DNA from: Brugia malayi
Taxonomy: Eukaryota; Nematoda; Chromadorea; Rhabditida; Onchocercidae
Assembly (NCBI RefSeq): GCF_000002995.4
Contig: NW_025062479.1
Coordinates: 7,555,721 to 7,619,720 of the forward strand
Direction of reading: 5' to 3'
Length of the DNA: 64,000 nt
In this document: in pieces, positions 26,057 to 39,372 of the stretch
Numbering within the stretch: position 1 is the stretch's first letter
How the letters are laid out: each line of letters opens with the position of its first letter
Position numbers and translations under genes: made by a program
The notes under the pieces: model-generated
Database searches by the model: none
Told to the model about the DNA's origin: nothing
The model's input: the letters and a program-made list of their open reading frames with translations, nothing else

Positions 26057-27880
26057 AAACGCGTTAATTTTGCTTTCGTTTTCTTTTTTATACTTTAAAA
26101 ATAATTCTTGAGTATTGTAGAAAATTTTGCACATTTCAAAATGAAAATCTTTTCCATGTTCTTACGAAATTATTTTATTACTAAAAGTTTTTACGAGACG
26201 TAAAAACGAATGCACATAAGATTAGAAAGGAATGTATTTAATTTGTTTTTTCTTTCCGCAATTTTATACAGTGGGTAATAAATGTTCATCCGTTCACATT
26301 TCACATGTCACTGCTGATTGAATGCTGCAAATATTTTAAATCAAATTTAACGCAATGATTGTCAGATTTAGCATAAACATAGCGTTTTGATTTTAGTTGG
26401 AAAAATTCTATCTCCCTTTAAATATGTTCCTAAAATTTAGGCTTTAGTTAAAAAATGACTTTTTAGGCAAATACTCACTGTTGATTTGCAAGAAATTATA
26501 TTAGGAAGCAAATTCAAATTCCTAAATGCTTGCTTTTTGATGATCTGTTACAAACTAGATGGAAGAAGAGACAATCATGAAGATACAATCGTTTATATTT
26601 TTAATTAAAGAATAAGTACATGCAAAATAGAAATGGGTAATTTATTAAAGACATTTCCTAATGGTGCATTTGCTGAAGGTCCAATATCTGTTACGGATTG
26701 CTAATCGCAGATTTAACTTTCCAATTCTTCAAGCTTATATGTTTAAAATTGAAAAAGATGATATATTTCGGAAAGATAACACAGCATAATTTCTCGACTT
26801 TTGCAAGCTTTTCCAGTAGATTCAATTTTGCCACTCTTTTTTTCGTTTTCTTCCTTCATATTTCACTTCATTTTATAGAGGGCATCCGAAGATTGTAGTG
26901 TTCAGAGTAACACAGAGTTAGTTCAAATAACCAGTGATTGCTGAAGCATCTTGAAAAAATTTGAAATATTTCAAATTTTCATTTATATTTTTTCTTCTTT
27001 GAAATATTCAAGCAGAAAAGTTGCAAATTTTTTTAGTAATGAAATTTCTTACTGAATATGTAGCTCTTTGCGCACTAGTTATTAACCAGCGCTAGTGATT
27101 TGGGACTCGATACTGGAAGCTTTATCAATAACTATTTTTCTCCCTTCTTTAATGATAATTGCCGCTAGTTATAACATGCTGTAACAGATGAAGCAATAAT
27201 ATTCGGACTACAGAAAACAAATTGGAAGGGGAAGAAAAAATTTGAAATAGTGGACTTTGAGTTTTTGGATTATTTAAGCATATTTTTCGAGTCCTAACTT
27301 ATCCGATATTTATTTATCCAGTTATTTACGACAAATACAATCTATGATTTAAATAATGAAGGTATGATTCTGAATTAAATTAACTAATAAATCAGATAAT
27401 GGTAGGATTGTTGAGCTTAGTTTGTCCATCACTATTACATATATTTATCTCAACTGTAGGTTAGATTTATCATGTAATCTCAATAATAAGTTTCAGCTAA
27501 ATGCTTCTGTGTTCATTAATCCAACTAAATGCTTAATATTTTATTAACTTTATTCGCCGTTTTTTGATACCATTTCTTTTTTATCACAGTATTAGTTACT
27601 TCCATGAGAAGTAAAGTTGTAAACAAAAGCATCTAAGGACATCTGTTCAAGCATGAAATTAATGTCGTCAGATAACTCATAAAAAGCTTTTAACGTTGAC
27701 ATAACACATTTAAAAAGCGTTCATAAAAACTTATAGTTTTTGTTTGAAAGTTGTGATAAAAGATTATGATTATCCAAAATTATCAAATTATATTGAAGGA
27801 AATAATAGAGGTCAACTGTACGTATAATATGCAATTTTGTAATGCAAAATTACAGGAGTTATATTGGCAATTTCACTGAT

Positions 27881-27940
27881 ATGAAGATTATAATAAATTA
27901 ATTAGATTATATGAATATTATAATAAATTAATTAAATTTT
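27881..27940. repeat. Two tandem copies of a 30-base AT-rich unit
   Basis: The word ATGAAGATTATAATAAATTA and its following TTAGATTAT recur with an offset of 30 bases and a few changes. It is a simple local duplication in non-coding DNA. Confidence 0.8.
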
Positions 27941-30900
27941 ATGATGTAATAGTCTATCTTCTGAAAAATAGTTATATAAAACAACCTTTATTATTCCATT
28001 TTAATTTAATTAATGCGGTTTTTCTGTATAAATAAATAGCTGAGGTAATAACAAACAGGACGAAAATCGTTTACTGAGGTAGCATCAAAGTTAACAAAGG
28101 GAAACGGTGCAGAATTTTATTCTATCTCACGTGATAGATTTTGATAATCCACCGAATCCCAAAGCGATAGAGTGTAATTAATTAGTGGGCTTTCTGCCGA
28201 ACGTTTTATGCCAGTAAGAAGAGTAAATATGCAGTGACTGAAATATCCTGAAAGCAAACCCGACCCAACTAAACTGAAATTCAGTAATATTTGTGCTGAA
28301 TCGGTGGTGATAAGAGTGGTAAGTAACGTGATAAGTGATGAATGGCAAATAGGTAGTGATGATTAAATAATTTATACAATGCATTTTTATATGGTGTATT
28401 ATTTGCATAACAAAATACAGTTTCGGGCCTGAAATAATTGGTCGTGGTGAAATTCTCAGCTCCAAAAAGAATTTTGACCATATAACTAACAATCGTCGCT
28501 CGATATTGTCCATTTACTTAATTTTGGCCTCATCTAAAATTTAAAAACTTCAGCCACAAGTCTGTTTTATATCTTTCTTTTTTTAACTAGAATAATTCAC
28601 AATTTAATTCATTGGACCAAAGAACCGTTATTATAAGTTAACAATTCTTCGATGTTAAACAGAACTCAATGTTTTGTTCTTCTGTGCAAATGTAACTTTA
28701 AACACAACATTATAAATAATTTTCTCAATTTACAAAGAATATTCAAAGAATATTTTAAATTACTAATGTAAAAAATATGCATGGGAAAGATTTGGGAATG
28801 TGGGAGCAAATCAGTCAAAGAATATTTGAAAAATATTTTACTAATATGCACTGAGAATGAAAGCATATATTTAATAGCTGAAGTAAATTACATTTTTTTT
28901 CTATAGCTTTAATTTCGTAAAATAAATTAACGTCCAAAGAATGTGTTTTTGTACCTAAGTAATTGATCTATTGTAAGTAAACTCACCCACAGATGCATTG
29001 CTTCTAATTTTTCCTATTTTAAAGAAACAAAACAACACTATAATACAAATATATAACATATTTGAAGTACGTTAACACCATGGTGAAAGGTAAGCAACCA
29101 AATGACACTGCCAATGTCCGGTGAAAATATGCATTTCTTTAAAAGCCCAAACTTAAGAAACCAAAACCTAGGTGGACGAGTACTTCCCTCAGCGCTTAAA
29201 TTATAAGCCTCCATAACTTTCCAACATTATATTTGCTTTCATATCAATTGATTGAAATAAAGATGAAAGGAAACGAAGAGAGTTATTAATTTCAATTCAT
29301 AAACAAATTAAACATTCATTGAGGGAAAGAAAAATAATTGAATTCCACCTCAATTTCCGCTTTTGTTATTTGTTGCTCAAGAAGAATTCCTTCCAAAACT
29401 CTTCCATCGCTTATCGAAATTATTATTATCGACTATTATTATTTATTATTAATTTCGATTAATCAGTAAATTGGGAGCTCGAGAAGAATACAAGAGAAGA
29501 CTTTGATAATAAAACTGCAAAAGTGCAGACTATGGAGTATGTAAAGTTTGAGAATAGATGATGAAAATAGACATCACTCAATTATGAATCGATTCTAATG
29601 CTTATGGATATCCTTTCTTATAAATGCTGCCCTACTTTTTTTATGCTTCTTAAGAAATTGAACGAAATTTTTTTTCTGATTTTGTTGACTTTATTCATCT
29701 AACTGTTTTGATCTCTCTATACAACTCAAAAGATTAAATGAGCAGCTACTAGGGTAAGGTTAACTCAGATTATTAACTGAAAGCCGTAGTAGCCAGATTA
29801 AGGCTCAAGTTTATCCATTTAATTAGGTCTTTATTTGCACTCTGATGCTTACCGCATAGTCTTTGTAATTGATGAGACTAAAGTTCGTTTTTTTTTTCTC
29901 ACTCACATCTAAAATAAGTCTAGTTCTTGCAAATTATTGTATTACTTTATCAAGATATCATGTTATATTTTTCTGGTAATATTAGGCAAACTTTCATAAA
30001 ACTTTTCGACACTGAGAAATACTAACTTCATCAGCTGAATTGTATTTTAGCAAGGACTAAATTATAACCGCTTTTTTTTTTTTAAGAGAGAAAGCGAAAC
30101 TTTTTAGTCATCGGAACAATGAAAACATATTTGATATGATCTCATAGTTTTTAGAATATACAAAAAAAGTTTGGGACGTTAAAAAGATTTGTCAGTAATT
30201 TCTGCTTCTCTTACTCGATATTGCTAGAAAATGCAGAATTTTAAAAACAAGTGACATTTATTAAAATAGGTCGTCTTTTCCTTTTTTGAAATTTATTTGT
30301 TCGTTCATATTTGTACTTGTCAATTCACCCGTTTAACACAGTCATTTCTTGAATTTTATAAATTATGTGAAGTACTAACATCTGTTTCTTAAGAATTCTA
30401 TCCTTAATCACATAGTCTGTGCATTTATTGTTCTGAAAAATTTCTCGTGTGGACTAAACGAAGTACTGATGGTCACTGTACATAATGAAATAATTAGCTG
30501 GATTGAAATTTCATAGGACAATCCGGATTACTGTAGGAATAGATGAAAATGAAAATTCACTGTAAAGAAAATACTAATTCATCTCTTATTTATTTCCATG
30601 TTTCAGAATTTCTAAAAGAAATCTTGAAAATTTGTTGATCAGAATTTTAATATATATATATAATTTTGGTAAACAACGTTTGACGTAATACTGTTATGGA
30701 AAAAAGCATATTTTTTTCCTGAAGTGAGATATTAGACTTGTATTTTTTTTGCTCAAATTCAAGCCTTTATTTACTAAATTTCTTCCTTTATTTTGTGCAC
30801 CATCGATATCCCATTCCTATTCTCACATTCTTGAACCATTTAGAGCGTTAATTTTGATTTATTGCTTCCAAAATAAATCACTGATTCATTAATGCTTAAC

Positions 30901-32751
30901 ATATATTATCAACAATTGATCCGCTTAATTGGACTACTTTATAATGATAATCGAAGTGCGTCTTGACCTTAATTTTCTATCTTTGTTGGGCATGGCTTCA
31001 TTTATGATCAACAGTAGAGTCAAATTAATAAGCTCACGTTTCATGCTAAGTCAAAATTCCCTGAACAAATTGTTGGTTGCAACAATTTCGTCAGGAAATG
31101 GATTTAATAAGCATTTTGACAGTTAGTATCACTAGTCTTTTGGAATGACCTACAAGTAGTGCTATTCGGAGTTATGTCACTAAGAACAGTGGATATATAA
31201 AGTAACGGAAATATCCTGACAATACTTCCATATTAAGATGTGACCAAAATGCAGCGCATTGAACTCAAGGAATAGTAAGTAACGAAAGTTTATTAAAAGA
31301 CCGTTTTCAGAAATCAAACGAAGAATATAGTTCAATATGATTAGGAATATCAGAGAACGTAAGTTCGCTGTATAAATTATAAAATAGTAAGTATATATGT
31401 CTATAGCAGTCTTGCTTTCTTCCTTTAGAATTCGTTAAGCTATTTATTGTTAATACATAAATATTTGGTCTCAGATCCAATGACGGCTTTGATATTACAA
31501 GGGAAAATACTCCAAATTTCTTTTTTATGCATTCTATTTAATGTTTAAATTAACGAACTTCAAAAAAAAAATTCTTTATGAGAATTAAAAGTCATGGTTC
31601 ATACTTTAATTATGGTATGTGTGAAATCGTTTGACTAAAGTCAACTATAGAAACTTTATTTGTTACAAAAATACAAAAGTACAGTGGTGATTTTTTGCAT
31701 TAAAAGGCTGTAATGGTGTGGTTTTTTGATTAAAACTAGCGTTCAACTATGTTTGGGTGTATGTAAAAGAATGTTCATTCACAAAACATACTTTAATCTT
31801 ACAATATTCTAGACACTGGTTCAGCTCAGTTTCCTTTACAGTTTTAAGTTATCAGACTTCAAATTTCAGCAGGCTTATAACCATCAAGTTTAACTCACAA
31901 TAGTTGACACCTTCTCCACTATTAATGGATAGTGGTAGAGTGGCGATAAGGAAAATTCGGGTTGCATGAAACTTCCTGGCATGAATATTCTATGTGACAC
32001 AAACGTCTGGTATATTTTGATATGCCCTCTTTGAAAGGACCGGAATGTAGTCTCAAAAGGTCATCATGATCCCTGAAGTGTCAAACTTTCCAGGCTTGAA
32101 CGGTTGTATAGAAAGTACAACAGAGATCTAATGACATGAAAGTGAAATGAAGCTACGTACTTTATAGAGGGTAATAAAAGCTTAAAACTGGTAAGAGACC
32201 CGTTAGCAATGTCGGCTGTCTTCTTGATCTTTCTTCAAAAGCTTTGTTGGCTTTCCAGATTAAAAAAGACATCATTTTACATAACCGATGGGAAATCAAT
32301 GAGTAGTATGGGTGAGTGCTAAGGCTTTCTCTCCGCTCCAAGACTCCACTCTAAGGCATTACCGTGTGCTCCAACAAACAATATTTTGCAAAGCCTGCTT
32401 TTCTTGCCTACTACTTCCTTTTGTTGTCGTCCGTTGACAAACTATACAAACTTCATTTCATAAAAACAACACTGGTGGAGATGACCACTAGTTCATTCAA
32501 TTAAGCTGCTAACTCTCTTTCATTCTCCTTCCTTTCACTTACCATTCGATAAATTATTTTAAAGACTAGATCAAAACCAAACCTGATAAATTGATCCATT
32601 CACATATGTGTAGTATGTGTGAATTATTAGCATAAATTGTACTAGATGTAGTCTCTTATAATGTATATTTTTAGATCATAAACACATTTTCCACTTTTAA
32701 AATTATCTCGATTTTCGCACGTCATGTGTTACTAACATCAAAATTTCTGCT

Positions 32752-32791
32752 ATATAAAGAGCTATGCTAAGAATAGCATAGCTCTTTATAT
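32752..32791. repeat. Inverted repeat, 17-bp perfect arms with 6-base loop
   Basis: ATATAAAGAGCTATGCT is followed by AAGAAT and then the exact reverse complement of the first arm. It may be the folded tip of a small MITE-like element or a transcript hairpin. No flanking features decide this. Confidence 0.95.
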
Positions 32792-35020
32792 TAATGTTGT
32801 TTTGAAGTGTTTTATATTTTATTGATAGTTTTAATGGACTCCCATTTTTGTTAACAAATGTATCAGTTTATGTACATTTAAATAAGTCTCAATTTTTTTA
32901 GTATGATGACGTCAAAAATGGAAGTTGTACCAGATCCGTTTATCACTAGTGCAATCTTAATAAAATCAGTATGTAAATTAAATTTAATTGCCATTAATAA
33001 ATTGATACAGTAGATACATCATAAAATTTTCTCACATAATGCCTTAAGTAAATTTATTTTTCAAACTTCTACAAACTTTGAAATAATTCCTTCATAATAT
33101 AAGTAATTTAAAAAGAGATATACTCGTAAGGAAACGCTATTAGCCGAGATCTGCAGTCTGACTCGATAATGACTGATGATATTTAGCAAGGAAAAAGGCT
33201 TTCTGAAAAGAACTGTCATACTAGACTGCTTTTATCATTCATCTCATTATACTATTTCTAAAAGGTAAGAAGACGAGAAAAAAGGCACTTTCGCAGTTGT
33301 TTGAAAAGTGAATGTGTAAATTTATTTTCCAAAATATCATTGAATTTGCAAGGGTATAGTTTTGGTTATGTTCGAAAATTCTTTTGGGGCTTTAAGCTCG
33401 GATATTTCTGTTATGTCTTCAAAGACGTTCACGTTTTCACTGTTTCTTATAATTCCCTTAATTCAAATTGATCCGTGTTAATTTAGCTAATATCGCAATA
33501 AAAAAAAGAAAAAAGAAAAAAAAAAAAAAACAAAATTAATGCAAAAATAATTTTATAGCTCTTTCAGCAGGTGTGTGTGTGAATAAGTCTACATATCCAG
33601 TAATTAGTAATATCTATTTATGCAGATAATAACAGCTCGGTCAAAAAATAATTAATTCCTAGTTTTAAATCCAAGCAATCCTGATTAATATCAAATAGAA
33701 ATGCATTGCCATTCTTTTATCGAAATATCGAAAATACTTTTTTTTTCATTCTTCTGTTTATTTTGTATTTTTACTCATAACAATTTGCGTTGAATCAACA
33801 ACAAATCTAAGGATATTAAACAAATATGACCGAAGTTAGCGAAAGATTTACAATATTATCATAGATAATTCCTCCAAAATAGAAAAAATCGCTTCAAGTA
33901 AATTAGCTTAGTAACAAAGCTGTCGCTTTAATGGGGTGAACGACTTTTGATTGTTCCACAGTGAAGCCTTATTCAATTTCCAATTTTCTGTTTCTTGTTT
34001 TTTCTCCTTGATCGGCTAATTAATCCTTGATTTTACAACAACCTTTTTCTCATTTCTCTCCATGCTTTAGTATTTTCCTTATTAAATCTCAAAATTTACT
34101 TAATACTCTTGTTATATTGCATCTTAAATTTATTTTATAATAATCCGGTTTTTTTCTTGAATCTTTTATTTTCGTTATATTGTAAAGGCTTCCGTCATCC
34201 ATGATGCTTATTGCAGTCACCACTGAACTATTTAGCAGTATAGGGAAGTGACACATATTTATTGATTCCAGTTACTTAGAATATTGTAGTGCTCTCCGCT
34301 ATCACTTCATGCTTTCGACATTTATCACAATAAATCTTACTTTTGTGATTGACCCTGTACTGCGAAAGTTCTGGTTATCAGATTTTTCTAAATAATGGAT
34401 CATTGAAGCTAAATTCTTAAATTGAGGTCTTAGTTAAGCAGCGCTCTCATCTTATAATTCATAGGAAACAAGACGTAATCATTGAGGTTAATTTGGTGTC
34501 AAAGTATTTTGCAAATAGATAATTTGATTCTTCAGTTGCTACTATTTTTAATTTTTGGATACTTCGGACTGCCATAAAAGCTTAAATGTAAAAAAGCTTA
34601 ATAAAAGCGCAAATAAAAGTTCAGGTATTCGGAAATTTTCTTAAGACTATGTAATAATGATGATTATTTGATCTTCTAGTGTATTAAAGACGAAGATGAT
34701 TTGGTACCAATTAGATGCTTTAGAAAAAGTTTCGTTCATAATATTTTATCTCATAACAGTTTGAAACTCAGAAATGTGTTATTTTAGGTACCTCGTTCCA
34801 TACATGTTGTTATTCCAAAGGAACTAGTGTATTAATGCTGCCAAAAAGAATTAAATAGCATGGATGATAAACTATGAAAGTGGCCAGTAAGTGATTATTA
34901 CTGGAAGATCACTACGAAAGTGTACTGTACTCGATATCTTTTACTGAAGAAGGTATAAGGTTGAGACATAAGCACACAGCATTTTGTCGCTGAAGCGGTC
35001 CAGTGATTCGCGGGTGCGTT

Positions 35021-36705
35021 ATGCACCTTCCATCGATTTTTGCTTACTTGCTTCCAATTTCAACAACGATTGTCTGTGCAGTGAAATGCTACTGTACGGA
35101 CGATCATTGTGTGCCGTATGGTGTATGTGAAAGTACCATATGCTTGGTTGGAATAGTCAAAAGTTCCAATTCGGTTATTCGAACATGTGGTACCGAGATG
35201 ATTGGCTGCCGAAGAAATGTCGGGAGGTTTGTTTGTTTTCTTTCTTCACTTAAACGAAAGATGCGAAAGACAAAGTGAAAGTGCAAAAATATTTATGAAG
35301 CATTCAAGATCAATAAAAGAGGTAATGTTGTTTATCATCGAAAATAAGTAATGGACTTGAAATGTAGATTTCAACATTCCCATGCTATTGATGTTGACAG
35401 AGTGCTAGCACACATTGTATTGTGAATTATACGTTCCGCTACTGAAATGAGTAGCATTTCATACTTTTTTTAAAATTGTACTGAATGGGAAGGCCTCAGC
35501 TATCTAGCATTTGTATGTTCAGTGTGCTACGCATTTTGTTAGATTTATACATGAGATGAAAGAACAAAATACACAATAGATACATTGTTTTTATATGAAT
35601 TCGTATTCCAGAAACTTTCTTGCGTTTAATAACACACATCAGCATTTGGACTATATTTTTATCTGACCACTTGTTCCACTGGACTTAAATTTGCTAAGTA
35701 TTAGTGCCTTATACCAATATGATATCAGGTTTGAGCCAACATCTACTACACTATATTCCTGTTGTCGGTAGATCTGTAGTAATACGACGATTTTCATCCT
35801 ATCAAGGAAAATAACTGTAACAACTGTTTGATCATGTGCTGTAATCCACATCTTCCTGGAGTGTTCATAGTTTCAATAGCCAGATTTATAGTATTCTAAT
35901 ATTTCGTTCACTTTCAGTTTTTGTTAATTCGTGTAGCTCTGACAATGCAATCGTGTGCTTTGACAATGACAATGTAATTAAATTATCATCCCATAGATAG
36001 CAAAAATTAGATAGATGATTTTTACAAGAAAAGAAATTGCATACTGTAAGAAATACAGTAAAGTCTTATAGATTTGCAGTTTTTATTTCTCAAACTAAAG
36101 AAAATTTGCACCCTAAATTACCAACTTACTGTCTTCAGGTGGCTTCATTTGTGCGCTTGCGATAAACCTCTGTGTAATACATTTTCATATCTCAGGAGTA
36201 GTGCTAAACATGAAGATGAAGTGCCCAGTGGTTCTCTCATTTTTAGTCGGATACATAGGTAAGCAACGAAATTTTTGAAGTCTCTAATTATCCGTTTATG
36301 CAAATACCAGAAATTAAATGACAGAATAATAGCGATGTTAACGAAACTAATAAGGAAGTAATGAAAGTCCAGCTATCAGGATGAAAAAAAATTCAACTAA
36401 ACTTCGAATATAAAAGAGAACTTTTGAAAATAACAAATAACCTTGATAACTTTTTTAGAATCGTAAAATCACCGTCTCTTTTTATAACCAATAATATATT
36501 TTGATCTAGAAGTTTCAATGCAGTTTTGGAATGTAATATTTGCGAAGATTTCAGCGTAGATTCAAATCCATTACATCCGCAACCAGATGCTCCATTATCT
36601 ACTCGTACATCTTTCCTTACAATACTTCTGGTTGGTGTACCACTAGCAGTTGGAGCTGCCACCGTGGTTGTCGTTGCCTTTAATTATTACTGCCACCTGT
36701 GTTAA
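35021..36705 (+). CDS. Small secreted/membrane-anchored cysteine-rich protein, three-finger (Ly6/activin-receptor-like) type
   Basis: Three exons join in phase: 35021-35226, 36139-36258 and 36510-36705 (or a shorter third exon from 36555), giving 173 or 158 residues. Residues 1 to about 20, MHLPSIFAYLLPISTTIVCA, form a signal peptide. A domain with ten cysteines follows: KCYCTDDHC, VC, IC, TC and GC, ending in LCACDKPLCN. The closing C...CN and the leading CYC resemble three-finger ectodomains such as the activin/TGF-beta receptor type or Ly6. A Pro-rich spacer precedes a hydrophobic segment, FLTILLVGVPLAVGAATVVV, and a very short tail ending CHLC, so it is probably a type I membrane protein, or GPI-anchored if the tail is cleaved. 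There is no kinase domain. Its function is unknown; such proteins can act as co-receptors or modulators of channels or ligands. The choice of third-exon acceptor adds or removes two cysteines. Confidence 0.7.
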
Positions 36706-38193
36706 TTTCTCTCATCTCCTTTGTTAGCCTTTTTCTATTTGTTTGTTAATTTATTGGCATGAAAAATTGGGATATGCCTCTTCGGAATTTTTTGAACTTT
36801 GCAAATTCAGATATGTTTAAGCTTTAACACTTGTCATTTCAATTTTTTTCATGCATCCCATCTTTAATGGTAAAAACAATCCCTCCAAAATTTTTATAGA
36901 ATCAAAAGTTTAAATAAGCAGTCAAGAATTAGCTTCTTACAACGGTGCACCTGAAATTGATATTTAAAAATGATTAATAATTAGAAAAATATGTTCAGAT
37001 GCGAAGAAACTTATTCTTAATATCTCTTGCTGTTTTGAAATGTAAGACTGCATGAATCCGGCGAGTTTGATAATTTATTCTGTTCTTCCATAACAAGTCC
37101 GTTAAAACAACGACAATATTTAAAATGCTCAATTTAAATTGTGATATTTGTATCATGTGTAATATTTCGAACATGTGCTACTTCAGTATTTCTAACAGGT
37201 GCGAGCTACGAGAATTAAGCAAATTTTGGTTGGCTAAATTATGTTCGTATCGGATCTTTTTATGGACTGACAAATACAGTTAGCTCATACTTTCAAAAAT
37301 CGTCTTTATTTTTTCTAGTTTCTTCTGTTCATTCATAACTTGTATTTTGTTGATGTTAGGTGAGAAAGTAGAAAATAGAGGAGTACTGTTAGTGAATTTT
37401 AATTTGAAATATGTTTTCTAGTAGATTCCTGTAATACTTTTCAAAATGAACTATAAAAACTCTGTCAAGTAAATCGTGTGCAAAAACTGGAAAAAAGCGT
37501 AAATTCTTACTTGAATACCGATGCACAATAGTTCTTTCCGGAAAAATGTCAAGGGTAAATAACGGAAGGTGACGCTGATGAGTGCGGCAGAAGGTATGAC
37601 ATTAGGAATTATTTTTATTTACAAAAATTTTTAAGCAGTCATAGGAGACAAAAGCCAACAATCTCTGCAAAAGAACTAAAGAAGTTTGCACATTCTCTTA
37701 ATGATAAATAAAAACCAATGAATTCGGCAGCTTAAACCGAAACGTTAAATACCTGTTGAGTACGATGCGATTTTGTTAAAACGACGAAGATTCAATTCAT
37801 AAAATTTTGAGCACTAAAAGCACTTCACACAACTTCCAAGAAAAATCAAACAGAAGCTCAAATTATTTATTACATTTATTTGATGTTACGTTCTCAGTAG
37901 ATATCGAAGTAGATTTCCGCTAAATTAAGCTTATTCAAGAAAAGTACCAAAAGTATTCTGTGAGAGGGTTGTTCCCGAAGAATGAATACAGTCCATAAGT
38001 TAAAAAACGAAACGATTTTTATTTAGAAATTTTTTCCCTTTAATAGAGTTATTTGATCCACTTATTTAATTTTAAAAATGAGAATTTTCGGTAGATGCTC
38101 TTCACTTTCATATTTAACAAAGAACAGTTGAAACTTTAGCGGAAAAAAAATAACACAGTATGATATGGTCAACTGAAGATTGAAGTATGTTAC
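36706..38193. other. Intergenic, convergent between the three-finger gene and PTRHD1
   Basis: No coding signal was found. The minus-strand polyadenylation signal AATAAA at 38018-38023, about 170 bases past the PTRHD1 stop, probably serves that gene. Confidence 0.5.
38018..38023 (-). terminator. Candidate polyadenylation signal for PTRHD1
   Basis: AATAAA on the minus strand lies about 170 bases downstream of the PTRHD1 stop codon. It was called from consensus and position. Confidence 0.45.
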
Positions 38194-38742
38194 TTAAAAG
38201 AGTTTCAAATGTTTAACATGTTGTTCAACAGAACTTCTGAATTGCGGTTTGAGGGCAATGCACACGGCCATACTGTCTTCCGTCCATAAATAATAATCAA
38301 CGTTACTGTCCTGTAGCCTCTTCTCGACATTTCGCAATTCACTTTCGTTCGATACCTATATAATTTCATTTTATTATTTAGTGTTTGAAATGTTTATTAT
38401 TCTACGCATAATGAAGGATAAAATAAACTGAAAGCACAATTGACAGTACAAACCAACGATCAAAACCATAAATATGTAGACGAGAACACTGTATGCAACT
38501 CGCCAAAGAGACAAGAGCGTTTTGTTGTGACATAAATGAAATGTTACCTTTAGTGTAACCTTTCTCAAGTGAGAAATATCTTTCATGTATTCCATTACTT
38601 CATTATCTTCACGAAATGTCCATACGCATGCAGTTGCCGCATGTGCAGCTTGCGCTACAACTGCACCAATCGACCATTTCAAATCGGTGATAAGATCAGA
38701 CCTCATTACCAGATACATTATCCTTGAATCGAAACCAGGCAT
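38194..38742 (-). CDS. PTRHD1: PTRHD1-type peptidyl-tRNA hydrolase domain protein
   Basis: Two exons, 38742-38548 and 38355-38194, give 118 residues and are joined at a codon boundary by a 192-base intron. The protein starts MPGFDSRIMYLVMRSDL and continues KWSIGAVVAQAAHAATA, the conserved strand-helix of the PTH2 fold (G-x-x-x-A-Q-x-x-H-A). The second exon has SNESELRNVEKRLQDSNVDY and YLWTEDSMAVCIALKP, matching the family's substrate-facing region. Human PTRHD1 is about 140 residues, so this is near full length. PTRHD1 proteins are PTH2-like, but whether they hydrolyse peptidyl-tRNA in cells is debated. The start is set by a splice acceptor (TCTACAG) only three bases before the ATG. The phosphatase gene lies 630 bases upstream on the same strand. 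Confidence 0.88.
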
Positions 38743-38745
38743 TTT

Positions 38746-38755
38746 CTGTAGATAA
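38746..38755 (-). promoter_or_regulatory. Splice acceptor three bases before the PTRHD1 ATG; candidate trans-splice site
   Basis: On the minus strand the sequence is TTATCTACAG-AAA-ATG. A 5'UTR of three bases is typical of leader trans-splicing in nematodes. With the phosphatase gene 630 bases upstream in the same direction, a downstream-operon acceptor is possible but unproven. Confidence 0.5.
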
Positions 38756-39372
38756 CTGTGTGGAAAGTAGTGTCAATTAAACGACTCACGTAAGCTAGTA
38801 CTAGATCATTTCAGGACATCACTACTTTCAAAATTGAAGATTTCACAAGTTGTCAACCTACAGTTATAACTAATCATCATTGAAGAGTTTTTAACAAGCG
38901 CAAAAAACAACCGACGATGAAAGAGATCACCTTCCACGGTAACGGCACATTCCATAAATAAAAAATAAAATCGGTATAAAAATTAACTAAACAAGAAATG
39001 TACTAGACATCAAAAATCTAGCACAGAATTTATTTGGATTGAATGGAAAGTAACAGAAAGTAAAGTAATAATAAGAAATCACATGGTGACATATGACAGA
39101 TAAAATTTTTAGAACGTCAACTTTGAAACCGAAAGGCTTACTTTTTCAAAATAGTTGTCCAAATTAATTTAAGAATGACGCCCATAAAAATAGTATCTAT
39201 ATTGGATCCACATTCTTTTATCAAAAAAAGAAAAATTTCCACAAATGAATTGCACATAAATAAAAAACAGCGGTCAAATACGCTGCAACTCATTCAATTA
39301 TGCGAATAACATATGAAAATCAGATAAATTAATAAGCACGAAAACAAAAGATATGGGCATTTTTTCACAATG

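Larger units (their letters stand above)
25701..35020. other. Gene-poor AT-rich DNA
   Basis: No gene is supportable across about 9 kb. The open frames present are short, AT-driven and without family resemblance. Two strong inverted repeats (26017-26056 and 32752-32791) and a 30-base tandem repeat (27881-27940) are listed separately. The left end, to about 26 kb, may hold more of the decayed BEL/Pao element, upstream of its reverse transcriptase. Confidence 0.45.

Noticed and set aside
28178..28513. 111-codon minus-strand open frame
   Set aside because: It has no known motif, an AT-biased composition and a second overlapping frame of similar length. It is not convincing as a gene.
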